DNA of 64,000 nucleotides, taken from Bin87 sp965203985. GTDB lineage: Bacteria; Chloroflexota; Dehalococcoidia; Lucifugimonadales; UBA3495. Within the stretch, counting starts at the first letter, position 1. The number at the start of each line of letters is the position of its first letter. The stretch is from the NCBI GenBank assembly GCA_965203985.1, contig CBDBDS010000005.1:1-64000 (forward strand), given 5' to 3'. Below are positions 33,806 through 42,882 of this stretch, piece by piece. Below the pieces are notes generated by a model. The model made no database searches. It was not told where the DNA came from and saw only the letters and a program-made list of their open reading frames with translations. Position numbers and translations under genes: made by a program.

Positions 33806-33865
33806 GAAACAAAAAAGTAACGCGCACGCAACAGTTTTTTAATCGCCGCGCAACGGACGTTTAAC
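33806..33865 (+). promoter_or_regulatory. 11-bp-periodic GlnR-box-like array upstream of amt 1
   Basis: Six 5-base blocks separated by exactly six bases each: GAAAC 33806, GTAAC 33817, GCAAC 33828, TTAAT 33839, GCAAC 33850, TTAAC 33861. Actinobacterial GlnR boxes have gTnAC and GaAAC at the same 11-base step. The array ends 105 bases before the amt start. An OmpR-type nitrogen regulator binding here to activate amt is inference. Confidence 0.6.
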
Positions 33866-33970
33866 ACCCTGCGCCTAGCCTACGGATTGTCACATTCACA
33901 TGGGACGCCGGTCCACAGCGTTCAGGTCACACGTTGCGCGACGACGCCTCAAATCCGCAAGGAGGCACAA

Positions 33971-35332
33971 ATGCTTTCGGCCACGAAATCACTTTCAGGC
34001 AACGGGGTACTCAGTCACGGCGTCGCCGCGGTGCGAGAGTACCCATTCTCGCTGCGGCGGACGCTGCTGGCGCTGGCGGTCGGTCTGCTGGCAGTCGGTC
34101 TGCTGGCTACCTACAACGCGGTGTTCGCGCAGGATGACGGACCCACCACCGAGTGGCTCAATGGCTACTCCGACAACATCGTTACGGTGGTCGCCGCCGC
34201 CCTGGTCTTCTTCATGCAGGCCGGCTTCGCCTTCCTGGGCGCCGGTCTCATCCGCTCCAAGAACACCACCAACTACCTCACCAAGTCCTTCATGGACTTC
34301 GCCATCGCGTCGCTGGGCTTCTGGGCCTTCGGCTTCGCGTTCATGCTGGGCGACACCGCGGGTGGGTTCATCGGCCTGACCGGCTGGTTCCTGACCTCCG
34401 GCGACTACGTGGGCTGGATCTTCCAGATGGTCTTCGCCGCCACCGCCGCCACCATCGTGGCCGGCGCCATGGCCGAGCGCACCAAGCTGCAGACTTATCT
34501 GGCCTACAGCTTCATCGTCTCCGCGCTGATCTACCCCATCTACGGGCACTGGGTCTGGGGCGACGGCTGGCTGTCTGCAATGGGCGCCCTGGACTACGCC
34601 GGTTCCGGCGTGGTGCACGCGGTGGGCGGTTTCGTGGCCCTGACCGGCGCGGTCGTGGTCGGCCCCCGCATGGGCAAGTTCGTCAACGGCGTGGCGCAGG
34701 AGCTGCCCGCGCACAGCACCCCCTTCGTGGTGGTGGGCACCTTCATCCTGTTCTTCGGTTGGTTCGGCTTCAACATCGGTTGGGGCGACGACATCGGCCT
34801 GAACGCGGTCAACACGCTGCTGTCGGGAGCCACCGGCGCGGTCGTGGCAATGTACATCACGCTGATCGTGAAGGGCAAGGCCGACATCCTGATGGCGTGC
34901 AACGGCGCGCTGGCCGGCCTGGTGGGTATCACCGCGCCCGTGAATTTCGTGGATCCCTGGGCCGCCGTGGTCATCGGCGCCATCGCTGCGCCCGTCATGT
35001 ACGGCTCCGTGATGTTCATGGAGCGGGTCCTCAAAATCGACGACCCGGTGGGCGCCATCAGCGTGCACGGCGTGACCGGTCTGTGGGGCCTGCTGGCCAT
35101 TGCCATCTTCCACAAGGACGGTGGCCTGGTGGGCGGCAGCGCGTCGCTGCTGGTGCCGCAGATCGTCAGCATGGTTGCTGTCCTGGTCTGGTCGCTGGTC
35201 ACCGGTTTCGCGCTGTTCTTCCTGCTGAAGTTCAGCATGGGCGTGCGCGTCAGCGAAGAGGAAGAGATGCAGGGCCTGGACATCTCCGAGCACGGCATCC
35301 AGACCTACCCCGAATCGGCCGCTACCAGCTAG
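33971..35332 (+). CDS. amt: ammonium transporter 1
   Basis: A 453-residue Amt/MEP channel with an N-terminal signal-like segment and eleven helices, taking up ammonium as NH3/H+. Characteristic stretches: MQAGFAFLGAGLIRSKN, YPIYGHWVWGDGWLS and VHAVGGFVALTGA (pore histidine), and SVHGVTGLWGLLA (second pore histidine). The ATG at 33971 has AAGGAGG seven bases upstream; earlier starts are unsupported. It has its own promoter region with a GlnR-like array and a strong terminator, so it is monocistronic. Its 3' end is partly duplicated at 38282. Confidence 0.93.
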   Translation: MLSATKSLSGNGVLSHGVAAVREYPFSLRRTLLALAVGLLAVGLLATYNAVFAQDDGPTTEWLNGYSDNIVTVVAAALVFFMQAGFAFLGAGLIRSKNTTNYLTKSFMDFAIASLGFWAFGFAFMLGDTAGGFIGLTGWFLTSGDYVGWIFQMVFAATAATIVAGAMAERTKLQTYLAYSFIVSALIYPIYGHWVWGDGWLSAMGALDYAGSGVVHAVGGFVALTGAVVVGPRMGKFVNGVAQELPAHSTPFVVVGTFILFFGWFGFNIGWGDDIGLNAVNTLLSGATGAVVAMYITLIVKGKADILMACNGALAGLVGITAPVNFVDPWAAVVIGAIAAPVMYGSVMFMERVLKIDDPVGAISVHGVTGLWGLLAIAIFHKDGGLVGGSASLLVPQIVSMVAVLVWSLVTGFALFFLLKFSMGVRVSEEEEMQGLDISEHGIQTYPESAATS

Positions 35333-35364
35333 CGCACCAATACAGACATTCTCTCTCCTCATGG

Positions 35365-35406
35365 CGAGGGCCGGGGGTTGTGGCCACCTCCGGCTCTCGT
35401 TTTTTT
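35365..35406 (+). terminator. Rho-independent terminator of amt 1
   Basis: Stem CGAGGGCCGG / CCGGCTCTCG (one G-U pair) with a 15-base loop, followed by seven T. A degraded copy with a broken T-tract lies at about 38370-38405. Confidence 0.85.
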
Positions 35407-35484
35407 GACTCCTCAGGTATTGCCCCCGCGGCGACGGTCCATAGGCGAGGCTATGCGGGCTCTACTGCCACAAACGCCGTAGAA

Positions 35485-35528
35485 TTGACAAGCCCAAAAG
35501 GCAGCGTATACGATCTCAATCGTATAAT
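35485..35528 (+). promoter_or_regulatory. sigma70-type promoter with dyad upstream of the NACHT gene
   Basis: TTGACA at 35485-35490 is followed by TATACG 16 bases later. A dyad TATACGAT / ATCGTATA (35507-35526, 4-base gap) covers the -10 region, and a second -10 candidate TATAAT is at 35523-35528. A repressor bound to the dyad would block the promoter. The spacing to the ATG at 35582 leaves a leader of about 50-65 bases. Confidence 0.6.
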
Positions 35529-35581
35529 AGTGGAACCGCGTTGCTGGACCGCGGGATCTTTGACCGCCCAGGTGCTACCCC

Positions 35582-37858
35582 ATGTTACTGAGCGACACTG
35601 CATTCGAAAACGCCGTCAATGAAACGGCACGCCATCTTTGGCCGCAAGCAGCTTACTCCGGTTCGACCACATACGGAGGGCGCGAACGCGACGGTGTCTT
35701 CGAAACAGACGAAATGGTACACATGATCGAAAGTACCACATCGCGGCGCAAAGAGAAAGCCGAGCAAGATACGAAAAAACTTGCTCGGCTGGCCAAGAAC
35801 ATGCAATCCCAGCACCCAATGAAAGGAGTGAAGGGATATTTTATAACGCGAGATGAACCCACGGCCGAGCAACGAGATGCCGTAAGGCGATTCGGTGACG
35901 GGCTAGTTGTCAGCCTCTCGTATTCGCAATTCCGTCGTCAGATGATCGATGCTCAATCCTATCTAGATTGTCGGATAGATTACCCATTCGGCAGCATGTT
36001 TGATAGAGACACCGAATCGCGGACCGAAACCGCCGATTTGATATCTCCCCAATTCACCACGGAGAGAGGGGATATATTGCGTGTATCGAACATCATACAG
36101 AGCCTCGCCCAAGGAGATGGTTTTGTTTTGGTGGGAGATTATGGAGCTGGCAAGAGCACCGCTTTGCGCGAAGTGTTCGTAGCGTTACGATCGAAATATT
36201 TTTCCGAGAATCAGACCGGCCGCTTCCCAGTTCACTTGAACCTAAGAGACCACCACGGGCAAACCAACCCTGCTGAAGCCCTGGAACGCCATGCTCGGAA
36301 CGTAGGGTTTCAGTCCCCGACTCACTTAGTAAGGGCATGGCACGCGGGTTATCTTACGTTGATCCTAGACGGGTTCGATGAATTCGCGACGGTAGGTTGG
36401 TCAGGCCAAGCTAAACTGCTGCGGGACATCAGGTACACGTCGATGGAGTTAATCCGCAACTTCATGCGCGGTCCATCGGACACGGGTATCATGATTGCGG
36501 GTCGCCAACACTACTTTGACAGCTACTCGGAGCTGTCGCGCAGTCTCGGGTTGCGGCAGCAGACCACACGTCTTTATATCAATGACTTTAACGAAGATCA
36601 GATTCGAGAGTTCCTTTCGAAAAAAGGGTGGAGTGAGGGTATCCCGGCGTGGCTCCCATCTAGACCTTTATTGCTTGGTTATTTGTTCTCAAGAGGCATG
36701 CTGGACCAAGTGATGACGGTAGATCATGGCTCTAGTCCTGCTGCCGGGTGGAACGTTTTTCTCGAACTCACAGCGCAGAGAGAAGCGGAAATCGAGGCTG
36801 GCGTTGACGGAACCGCAGTGCGGCAGATCGTTGAGAACCTGGCGACCAAAGCCCGCAGCAAAAACGATGGCATGAGTTCACTGTCGCAAGACGACATTTT
36901 GGGTTCATTTCAAAGCGTCTGCGGATTTTCACCCGACGACCGAGGTTTGCTATTGCTTCAAAGACTACCCGGCTTGGGGGCATCGAGCAGTGACGACGGT
37001 TCCCGGGATTTCATAGACGCAGATTTGGTGGATGCCGCCCGGGCGGGGGATGTTTCTCGGTTCGTCGAGGATCCCTTTACTTTCCATCTCGAGAACCCGA
37101 ATGCGTGGCAAATTACCCTTGGCCAACTCGGCATAGAGCTTGCTACTTTGCGTTGTCATCAAATGGCGTTCAACCAAGGCAAACTGCGGACTGCGGTCCA
37201 GCAAGCGGGTAGAGACGGTGAGCAAGGTGCTCTCTGCATGGACCTAGTGCAAGTCTCTAAGGAAATGGGTTTCGGTTTCACTGGGCAACCAATCACCGTG
37301 AGAAATATAATGGTTGCAGACGCCTCATTCGGAGATGATTCTTTAGATTTTTCGAGAATTTCATTCCATGATTGCCTGTTTCAGCGGTTGGAAATTAGCG
37401 GGTCGGCCGATGCGTCACTACTCCCGCATTTTTACGAAAGTTATGTTGGCACCCTTGATGGGCGAGTTTCCAAAGGGGACTTGCCTCCAAACATATTCGA
37501 CAGTAAATGTGTTTTCGATTCATTCGGGGACAGTTCGCAAAATACGGCTGCCATATTGGCTTTGCCATTGTCGAACGGGGCCAAGGTGCTGTTGACAGTT
37601 TTGAAAAAACTGTACCTCCAACCAGGGGCTGGCAGAAAGCAATCAGCACTTTTTAGGGGTCTTGACCATCGCTCCCGGGCTTTGGTGCCGGATGTGTTGC
37701 AATTGTTAGTCGCGGAAGGTCTTACGGTCCGGTCTACAGTTGGGGAAGAACCGGTTTGGCTCCCTGTTCGGGATGAGGGTGTCCGGGTGCGACGATTAGT
37801 GTCATCCCCAATAGGAAGCAACGACCGCTTGCTGAGCGCGGCAAACTCGTTGCGTTGA
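35582..37858 (+). CDS. nuclease-NACHT NTPase fusion (candidate phage-defence protein)
   Basis: A 758-residue protein. Residues 1-130 form a restriction-endonuclease-like domain: RERDGVFETDEMVHMIESTT holds D37 and E50-x-T52, an E-x-T variant of the PD-(D/E)XK core. A NACHT-type ATPase follows, with Walker A GDYGAGKS at 185-192 and Walker B LILDGFDEF with D263, D266 and E267. The C-terminal about 450 residues are helical and unlike known repeats, the likely sensor. Base composition is visibly lower in GC than neighbours. Nuclease-NACHT proteins are known from bacterial antiphage systems, where sensing activates the effector domain. It stands alone with its own promoter in a small island bounded by an amt 3' copy. 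Confidence 0.8.
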   Translation: MLLSDTAFENAVNETARHLWPQAAYSGSTTYGGRERDGVFETDEMVHMIESTTSRRKEKAEQDTKKLARLAKNMQSQHPMKGVKGYFITRDEPTAEQRDAVRRFGDGLVVSLSYSQFRRQMIDAQSYLDCRIDYPFGSMFDRDTESRTETADLISPQFTTERGDILRVSNIIQSLAQGDGFVLVGDYGAGKSTALREVFVALRSKYFSENQTGRFPVHLNLRDHHGQTNPAEALERHARNVGFQSPTHLVRAWHAGYLTLILDGFDEFATVGWSGQAKLLRDIRYTSMELIRNFMRGPSDTGIMIAGRQHYFDSYSELSRSLGLRQQTTRLYINDFNEDQIREFLSKKGWSEGIPAWLPSRPLLLGYLFSRGMLDQVMTVDHGSSPAAGWNVFLELTAQREAEIEAGVDGTAVRQIVENLATKARSKNDGMSSLSQDDILGSFQSVCGFSPDDRGLLLLQRLPGLGASSSDDGSRDFIDADLVDAARAGDVSRFVEDPFTFHLENPNAWQITLGQLGIELATLRCHQMAFNQGKLRTAVQQAGRDGEQGALCMDLVQVSKEMGFGFTGQPITVRNIMVADASFGDDSLDFSRISFHDCLFQRLEISGSADASLLPHFYESYVGTLDGRVSKGDLPPNIFDSKCVFDSFGDSSQNTAAILALPLSNGAKVLLTVLKKLYLQPGAGRKQSALFRGLDHRSRALVPDVLQLLVAEGLTVRSTVGEEPVWLPVRDEGVRVRRLVSSPIGSNDRLLSAANSLR

Positions 37859-37926
37859 AGATATGCGGCGGACTTCTGACGACCTCCCAGCGCCATTTTC
37901 CCGAGCGGCACTTGCCAGTTGAGTCT

Positions 37927-38262
37927 CTACCCCAGCGAGCCCATCCACTCCGCAACCGCCTGCCCAATCTCCGCCGGCGCGTCCTCCTGGATGAAGTGGT
38001 AGCCCGGGACCGTTACCCCCGTCTGGTTGGGCCAGGCGCGGCAGTGCTCGCGTTGGGCGCCGGTTAGGATGACGCCCTGGTCGGCGTTGATGAACAGCTT
38101 GGGGACGTTGCTGGCGGACAGCCACCGGGAGTAGTCGTCGACGATAGCCACCACGTCGGCCGGCTCGCCGTCCAGGGGGATCTGCCGGGGCCAGGTCAGG
38201 GTCGGGCGGCGGGACTCGCCGGGCCCCAGGTAGGCCCAGTGGAACGCTAGGGCAGAACCCCG
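37927..38262 (-). pseudogene. haloalkane dehalogenase fragment, 5'-truncated and internally deleted
   Basis: The frame reads GSALAFHWAY, then jumps to LGPGESRRPTLTWPRQIPLD and continues to the normal end EWMGSLG. The C-terminal about 100 residues are nearly identical to the intact enzyme at 41759, including the catalytic histidine region GYHFIQED. The piece equivalent to about residues 120-190 and everything before the nucleophile is missing. It borders the duplicated amt end. Confidence 0.85.
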
Positions 38263-38281
38263 GCACGTCGCCCTGTCCGGT

Positions 38282-38410
38282 ATCTCCGCACGGCATCCAG
38301 ACCTACCCCGAGTCGTGCTCCGACAGCTAACGCTCAGCGCGCGCCCCAACGACGTTTCCTCTCTATCACTGCGAGGGCCGGGGGTTGTGGCCACCCTCGG
38401 CTCTCGTTCT
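38282..38410 (+). repeat. second copy of the amt 3' end and terminator
   Basis: CACGGCATCCAGACCTACCC and the terminator stem GCGAGGGCCGGGGGTTGTGG are shared with 35282-35403. Between them the copies differ by small indels, and the T-tract of this copy is broken (TTCTTGG). It is either a duplication made when the NACHT segment inserted or the remnant of another amt gene. Confidence 0.75.
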
Positions 38411-38649
38411 TGGTCGATCTCACCGACCGTTTTCAGAGACTCAACAGTAGAGTGCCGCCTGACACAGTCCTCTCGATGTTGGCCGTATTATCCTTTCAGG
38501 CCAACCGCCTTTACCTCGCTGCCCATAAGTCGCGCGGACATGGTCGGTTCGGGACGCATATGGTTCCCGACCCTTGGATTGGCAATGACGCAATAGCGGA
38601 CGGACTTCCGCAACGCTCCAATCCGGGCGAAACAGGCCGTAGGTATAAG

Positions 38650-40125
38650 CTACCGGTCCGGCCTGACCCGCACCGCGTTGGCCTCGACTTCTCGTTCGGT
38701 CTCCGACCTCCGGCGGCGCTTGGCTGACCGCTGCTCCCGCGTCCATGATTTGCGGGTGAACTGGCGACCCAGGCCACGCTCGATCTCGCGCCACTTACGG
38801 TCTTCGTCCGGCGTGATGAACGTGATGGCCTCGCCGGCGCGTCCCATGCGGCCGGTGCGGCCCACCCGGTGGGTGAACAGCTGCTCCGAGTCGGGGAGAT
38901 CGTAATTGATGACCTGTCCAATGCCCTCGACGTCCAGGCCTCGCGCCGCCACGTTGGTGGCAACCAGAATCGGCGCGACCCCCGAGCGGAAGTCCTTCAT
39001 CACCCGCTCGCGGGCGACCTGGCTGAGGTTGCCCTGCAGGGCGCCCACCGGGTAACCCGCCTCATCCAGTTGTCTGGCCAGTCTCTTGACGCCGTGCTTG
39101 GTCTTCCCGAACACGAGGACCGGCGCCCCGTCCCGGCGATCCAGCAGGATGCGCAGCGCCTCCATCTTGTCGGTCTTCTGGATGCTGTAAACCAGGTGCT
39201 CCACGCTGGGCAGGGTTTCGAAATCGGCGTCCACCGCCACGGTGACCGGATCATGGAGGTGTTTTCTGGCGGTCTTCACCACCCAGTCCGGCACGGTGGC
39301 CGAGAATAGCGCAGTCTGCCGTTGGGTCGGAGTCTCGCTCAAAATGGCGTCGACGTCGCGGGCGAAACCCCTGTCGAGCATCTCGTCAGCTTCGTCCAGC
39401 ACCAGGAATCGCACCGATCTCAGCTTCAGGCTGCCCTGCCGGACGTGATCCAATGTCCGGCCCGGGGTGCCGATGATGATCTGCGCGCCCTGCTGCAACG
39501 CCCGGTGGTCCTTGCCCACCGACCGCCCACCGTACAACAGGGTGACGTGCAGCCCCTGCGGTCGGGCGAGGTCCTCCACGACGCCGCCCACCTGGATGGC
39601 CAACTCGCGGGTCGGCACCAGGACCAGCGCCTGCACCTGCCTGGCGGTGGCGTCGCACTGTTCCACCAGCGGGACCGCAAAGGCCAGGGTTTTGCCGGAT
39701 CCGGTGCGGGCCTGGCCAATGAGATCGCGGCCTTCCAGCAACGGCGGGATCGACTGCTCCTGTATCGGCGTGGGGTCGGAGATGTTCATGCCCGCGATGG
39801 CGGTTCTGGTCCCGGGATTCAGCACCATGCCGGGAAAGACGGATTCGCGTGCAGCGGCTTCAGACCGGCGTTCACTAGCGGAGACCGCCGGAGATGCCGA
39901 TTTGCGACCCTCCGCAGGACGGGAAGAAGCGACACCGTTGCGCCGCAGGTACAGGCAGGAGGGACAATAAACCGGCCGACCCTCTGTCGGCCGGAAAGGA
40001 ACGGTGGTGTCGTCTCGGCAGTCCGCGCAAACGGCGGCGTGCCGTTGTGGTCGGTTGATCTGTGGGCTGTAGGTATGTTTGCGATTATTGGAGCGTGTAC
40101 CAGTCTGACGGGGTTGAAATGGCAT
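38650..40125 (-). CDS. DEAD-box RNA helicase with N-terminal zinc ribbon
   Basis: 491 residues from the ATG at 40125 (MPFQPRQTG), which has AAGGAG nine to ten bases upstream. A short N-terminal zinc ribbon (CADC, about 18 residues, CPSC) precedes the helicase. The helicase carries ARTGSGKT (Walker A), PTRELA, GTPGR, LDEADEML (DEAD), SATV, and in the second half ATNVAARGLD and HRVGRTGRMGRAG. It unwinds RNA in ribosome assembly or cold adaptation. The C-terminus is basic. The about 130-base leader upstream may be regulatory. Confidence 0.9.
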   Translation of the reverse strand: MPFQPRQTGTRSNNRKHTYSPQINRPQRHAAVCADCRDDTTVPFRPTEGRPVYCPSCLYLRRNGVASSRPAEGRKSASPAVSASERRSEAAARESVFPGMVLNPGTRTAIAGMNISDPTPIQEQSIPPLLEGRDLIGQARTGSGKTLAFAVPLVEQCDATARQVQALVLVPTRELAIQVGGVVEDLARPQGLHVTLLYGGRSVGKDHRALQQGAQIIIGTPGRTLDHVRQGSLKLRSVRFLVLDEADEMLDRGFARDVDAILSETPTQRQTALFSATVPDWVVKTARKHLHDPVTVAVDADFETLPSVEHLVYSIQKTDKMEALRILLDRRDGAPVLVFGKTKHGVKRLARQLDEAGYPVGALQGNLSQVARERVMKDFRSGVAPILVATNVAARGLDVEGIGQVINYDLPDSEQLFTHRVGRTGRMGRAGEAITFITPDEDRKWREIERGLGRQFTRKSWTREQRSAKRRRRSETEREVEANAVRVRPDR

Positions 40126-40260
40126 GTAGAGAAAGACTCCTTGGTCTCGACAGGAAAAGAATGGGCGGCGCCTCGCGCCGAGCAAAACCGTGCATTATGA
40201 TGAAGTTCGTTGCTGCAAAAACCATCAATGCAATTTATCGGACACATCCATTGTAACAGC
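40126..40260 (-). other. long leader of the DEAD-box helicase gene
   Basis: No gene is visible between 40126 and the desaturase gene. On the minus strand the region has two possible -10 boxes (TACAAT and CATAAT) and a small CGGCGC/GCGCCG hairpin at about 40172-40186. A long leader is common for cold-regulated helicase genes, but I cannot assign a known RNA element. Confidence 0.3.
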
Positions 40261-40382
40261 GCCCCACCGTGGTCAGCGTCGCTGTGGTCTCGTGCGTACG
40301 TAGTTCCGTAAATCGTCAGAACCTTGATTTTCAAGATTTGGTGATTATCAGGATTAGTACCGTTCTGTGATGGATCTCTCCC

Positions 40383-40424
40383 AATCCTGCCCAATCATAA
40401 AATCCCGCAAATCCTGCTTCTGAC
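40383..40424. repeat. CAGGAT-type repeat, single end
   Basis: CAATCCTGCCCAATCATAAA then ATCCCGCAAATCCTGCTTCT and GAC. It is almost identical to 15322-15363 and shares its end with the inverted pair at 21727-21818. Confidence 0.65.
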
Positions 40425-40474
40425 GTTCCCACGCCGCAAGCGGGGCACTCATCAGGCGAGACCGCTCTGGCACC

Positions 40475-41740
40475 GTGCGAACCACGGGGGTATACTGGCG
40501 CCACATTTTCATACTGCGTATCTGGATACGAGATTTCGACAACTCCGCAGCAGCAGATAAAGAGGGAAGGATTATCGCCAACGATACGGTGGGCCCGCCG
40601 CACAGCGAACCAGCTAGCAACCGGGGACTCGCAGACGCCACGGCGGGCATTTTGGATGGACGGCAACGCAACGAGGAATATTTCAAGCTACGGCGTTTGA
40701 TATTGGAGCACGGGCTCCTGGATCGGCAATACGCTTATTACGCAGTCAAGGTAGCAGTCGCACTCGCGTTTCTCATCGCCAGCGCGGTCATACTGGTCGT
40801 TGTTGACAGCCTGTGGGTGCAGATGCTGAACGTGGCCCTGATGGCAGTCGCGTTCGGCCAGTTCGCCTTCCTGGGGCACGACTCCGGACACCGTCAGGTC
40901 TTCCGGTCGGTGAAGCGTAACGACATGCTCATGATGCTGGCGGCGCTGGTCACGGGTATGGCGCCCAGTTGGTGGCAGGAAAAGCACATCAAGCATCACG
41001 TCATTCCTAACCAGATCGGGCATGATGGCGACATCGAGGTTTCGGTTTTTGCTTTCACCCGCGGGCAGGCTCTGGAGTCGTGGGGAGTTGCGCGGTTCTT
41101 CGTCCGCCATCAAGCCTTCTGGTTCTATCCGATGCTCATGTTCACGTCGTACAGTCTGCTGTTCGCGGGCATCGTCTTCCTGGCGCGGCCGAAGGGGCTG
41201 AAGCATCCGGTCCTGGAACCCATCGTCGTGGCAACCGCGATTGCGGCCTATCTGGCCCTGGTTTTCGCATTCCTGCCCTTCTGGCACGGGGTCCTGTTCA
41301 TCGTAGTCCATCGATCTCTGACCGGATTGCACTTGGGCTCAGTGTTTGCTCCCAATCACAAGGGAATGCCGATCCTGGGACCCGATACCGAGCTCGATCA
41401 CCTGCGGCAGCAGGTGCTGACGTCCCGGAACGTCATTCCCAACCCTGTTGTCGATTACATGTACGGCGGGTTGAACTACCAGATTGAGCACCACCTCTTC
41501 CCCAACATGCCTCGCAACCGGCTGAAGGATGCACGGCCCGTGATCAAGGCGTTCTGCGCCGACCACGGGGTTCCCTATCACGAGACGGGTTTCTGGCGGT
41601 CCAATGGCGAGATACTGAGCTATCTGCACGCGGTGAGCGCTCCGCTGCGTCAAAACCGGCGCAAGCCCATGAGCAGCCTGGACCGCGTGGCCGGAGGTCG
41701 CGCTGTGCTGCGGCAGCGGCCGGGGTATGCCCTCTTCTGA
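40475..41740 (+). CDS. membrane fatty acid desaturase
   Basis: Up to 421 residues. The three histidine boxes of acyl-lipid desaturases are present: HDSGH from H135, KHIKHH (H171, H174, H175) and QIEHH (H339, H340), separated by transmembrane pairs. It introduces a double bond into membrane fatty acids with O2 and a ferredoxin or cytochrome b5 electron donor. The start is uncertain: a TATACT box at 40491-40496 lies downstream of the first ATG, so a GTG at 40589 (about 383 residues) may be the true start. Confidence 0.85.
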   Translation: MRTTGVYWRHIFILRIWIRDFDNSAAADKEGRIIANDTVGPPHSEPASNRGLADATAGILDGRQRNEEYFKLRRLILEHGLLDRQYAYYAVKVAVALAFLIASAVILVVVDSLWVQMLNVALMAVAFGQFAFLGHDSGHRQVFRSVKRNDMLMMLAALVTGMAPSWWQEKHIKHHVIPNQIGHDGDIEVSVFAFTRGQALESWGVARFFVRHQAFWFYPMLMFTSYSLLFAGIVFLARPKGLKHPVLEPIVVATAIAAYLALVFAFLPFWHGVLFIVVHRSLTGLHLGSVFAPNHKGMPILGPDTELDHLRQQVLTSRNVIPNPVVDYMYGGLNYQIEHHLFPNMPRNRLKDARPVIKAFCADHGVPYHETGFWRSNGEILSYLHAVSAPLRQNRRKPMSSLDRVAGGRAVLRQRPGYALF

Positions 41741-41758
41741 ACGGACCTGACAGCGCCA

Positions 41759-42643
41759 CTACCCCAGCGCGGCCAACCAGTCTGCGATGGCGTGGCCGAT
41801 TTCGGCGGGGGAGTCCTCCTGGATGAAGTGGTAGCCCGGGACGGTGACCTCGGTTTGGTTGGGCCAGGCGCGGCAGTGTTCGCGCTGGGCGCCGGTGAGG
41901 ATGACGCCGGGGTCGGCGTTGATGAACAGCTTGGGGACGTTGCTGGTGGACAGCCATTGGGAGTAGGCATCGACGATGGCCACCACGTCGGCGGGCTCGC
42001 CGTCCAGAGGGATCTGCCGGGGCCAGGTCAGGGTTGGGCGGCGGGACTCGCCGGGCTCGACGTAGGGACGGCGGTAGACCTCCATCTCCGGCTCGGTCAG
42101 GCCGCGGATCACGCTGGCCGGCAGGATGCGCTCGACGAATACATTGCGCTCCAGGATGATCTGCTCGCCGTCGGGGGAGCGCATGGACTGGAACAGCCCG
42201 CGGGAACGCTCGGGCCACTCCTCCCACGCCAGGGGTCGGACGATGGCCTCCATGTAGGCGATCCCCTTGACCCGATCCTGGTGTCGGTAGGCCCAGTGGA
42301 ATGCCAGGGCCGAGCCCCAATCGTGAGCGACCAGGGTGACGTTCTCGGTCAAGCCCAGGGCATCGAACCAGGCGTCCAGGTAGCGGGCGTGGTCGACGAA
42401 CCGGTAGGAGCCGTCGGGAGCCCGGTCCGACTCGCCCATACCCAGCAGGTCGGGGGCCAGGCAGCGGGCCATGCCGGACACGTGGGGGATGACGTTGCGC
42501 CACAGGTAGGACGAGGTGGGGTTGCCGTGCAGAAACACCACCGGGTCGCCCTGGCCGGTGTCCACGGTGGATAGCTCCACGTCCAGGGCCGGCACCCGGC
42601 GTCGGGGATGGGGATCGGTAGGGGAGATGGGCTGATCGGCCAT
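41759..42643 (-). CDS. dhaA: haloalkane dehalogenase
   Basis: A 294-residue alpha/beta-hydrolase that replaces halogen by hydroxyl in haloalkanes. The oxyanion/halide residues are in FLHGNPTSSYLWRN (N41), the nucleophile is D108 with halide-binding W109 (AHDWGS), and the catalytic base is H272 (GYHFIQED). The pattern fits the HLD-II type. A broken second copy lies at 37927-38262. The gene is convergent with the desaturase gene. Natural substrates are unknown, so the label means the family and not a tested activity. Confidence 0.87.
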   Translation of the reverse strand: MADQPISPTDPHPRRRVPALDVELSTVDTGQGDPVVFLHGNPTSSYLWRNVIPHVSGMARCLAPDLLGMGESDRAPDGSYRFVDHARYLDAWFDALGLTENVTLVAHDWGSALAFHWAYRHQDRVKGIAYMEAIVRPLAWEEWPERSRGLFQSMRSPDGEQIILERNVFVERILPASVIRGLTEPEMEVYRRPYVEPGESRRPTLTWPRQIPLDGEPADVVAIVDAYSQWLSTSNVPKLFINADPGVILTGAQREHCRAWPNQTEVTVPGYHFIQEDSPAEIGHAIADWLAALG

Positions 42644-42882
42644 GGAGCGCGCTCCTCATGATCTGGTGGCGCGCATGGTATCAGGTTGGCCGGGCGGCCG
42701 GTGCGACACGCTCCAGGATTGGAATGGACGAAATAGAGCCATTACTGCCCTGGCTTTTACCGGAATCAGCCATTATTTGACATTGGAATACAGCGTATTT
42801 ACACTTCGGCCATCGCAAGTTGCTCTTGTCGTCAGGCGGGGCAGATTGAATTCACAGCACGCCGCTATCGGGAGGAAACGTT

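Noticed and set aside
33995..35362. A 455-codon minus-strand frame over amt 1
   Set aside because: It is the antisense of the ammonium transporter; no protein family matches and no start signal is present.
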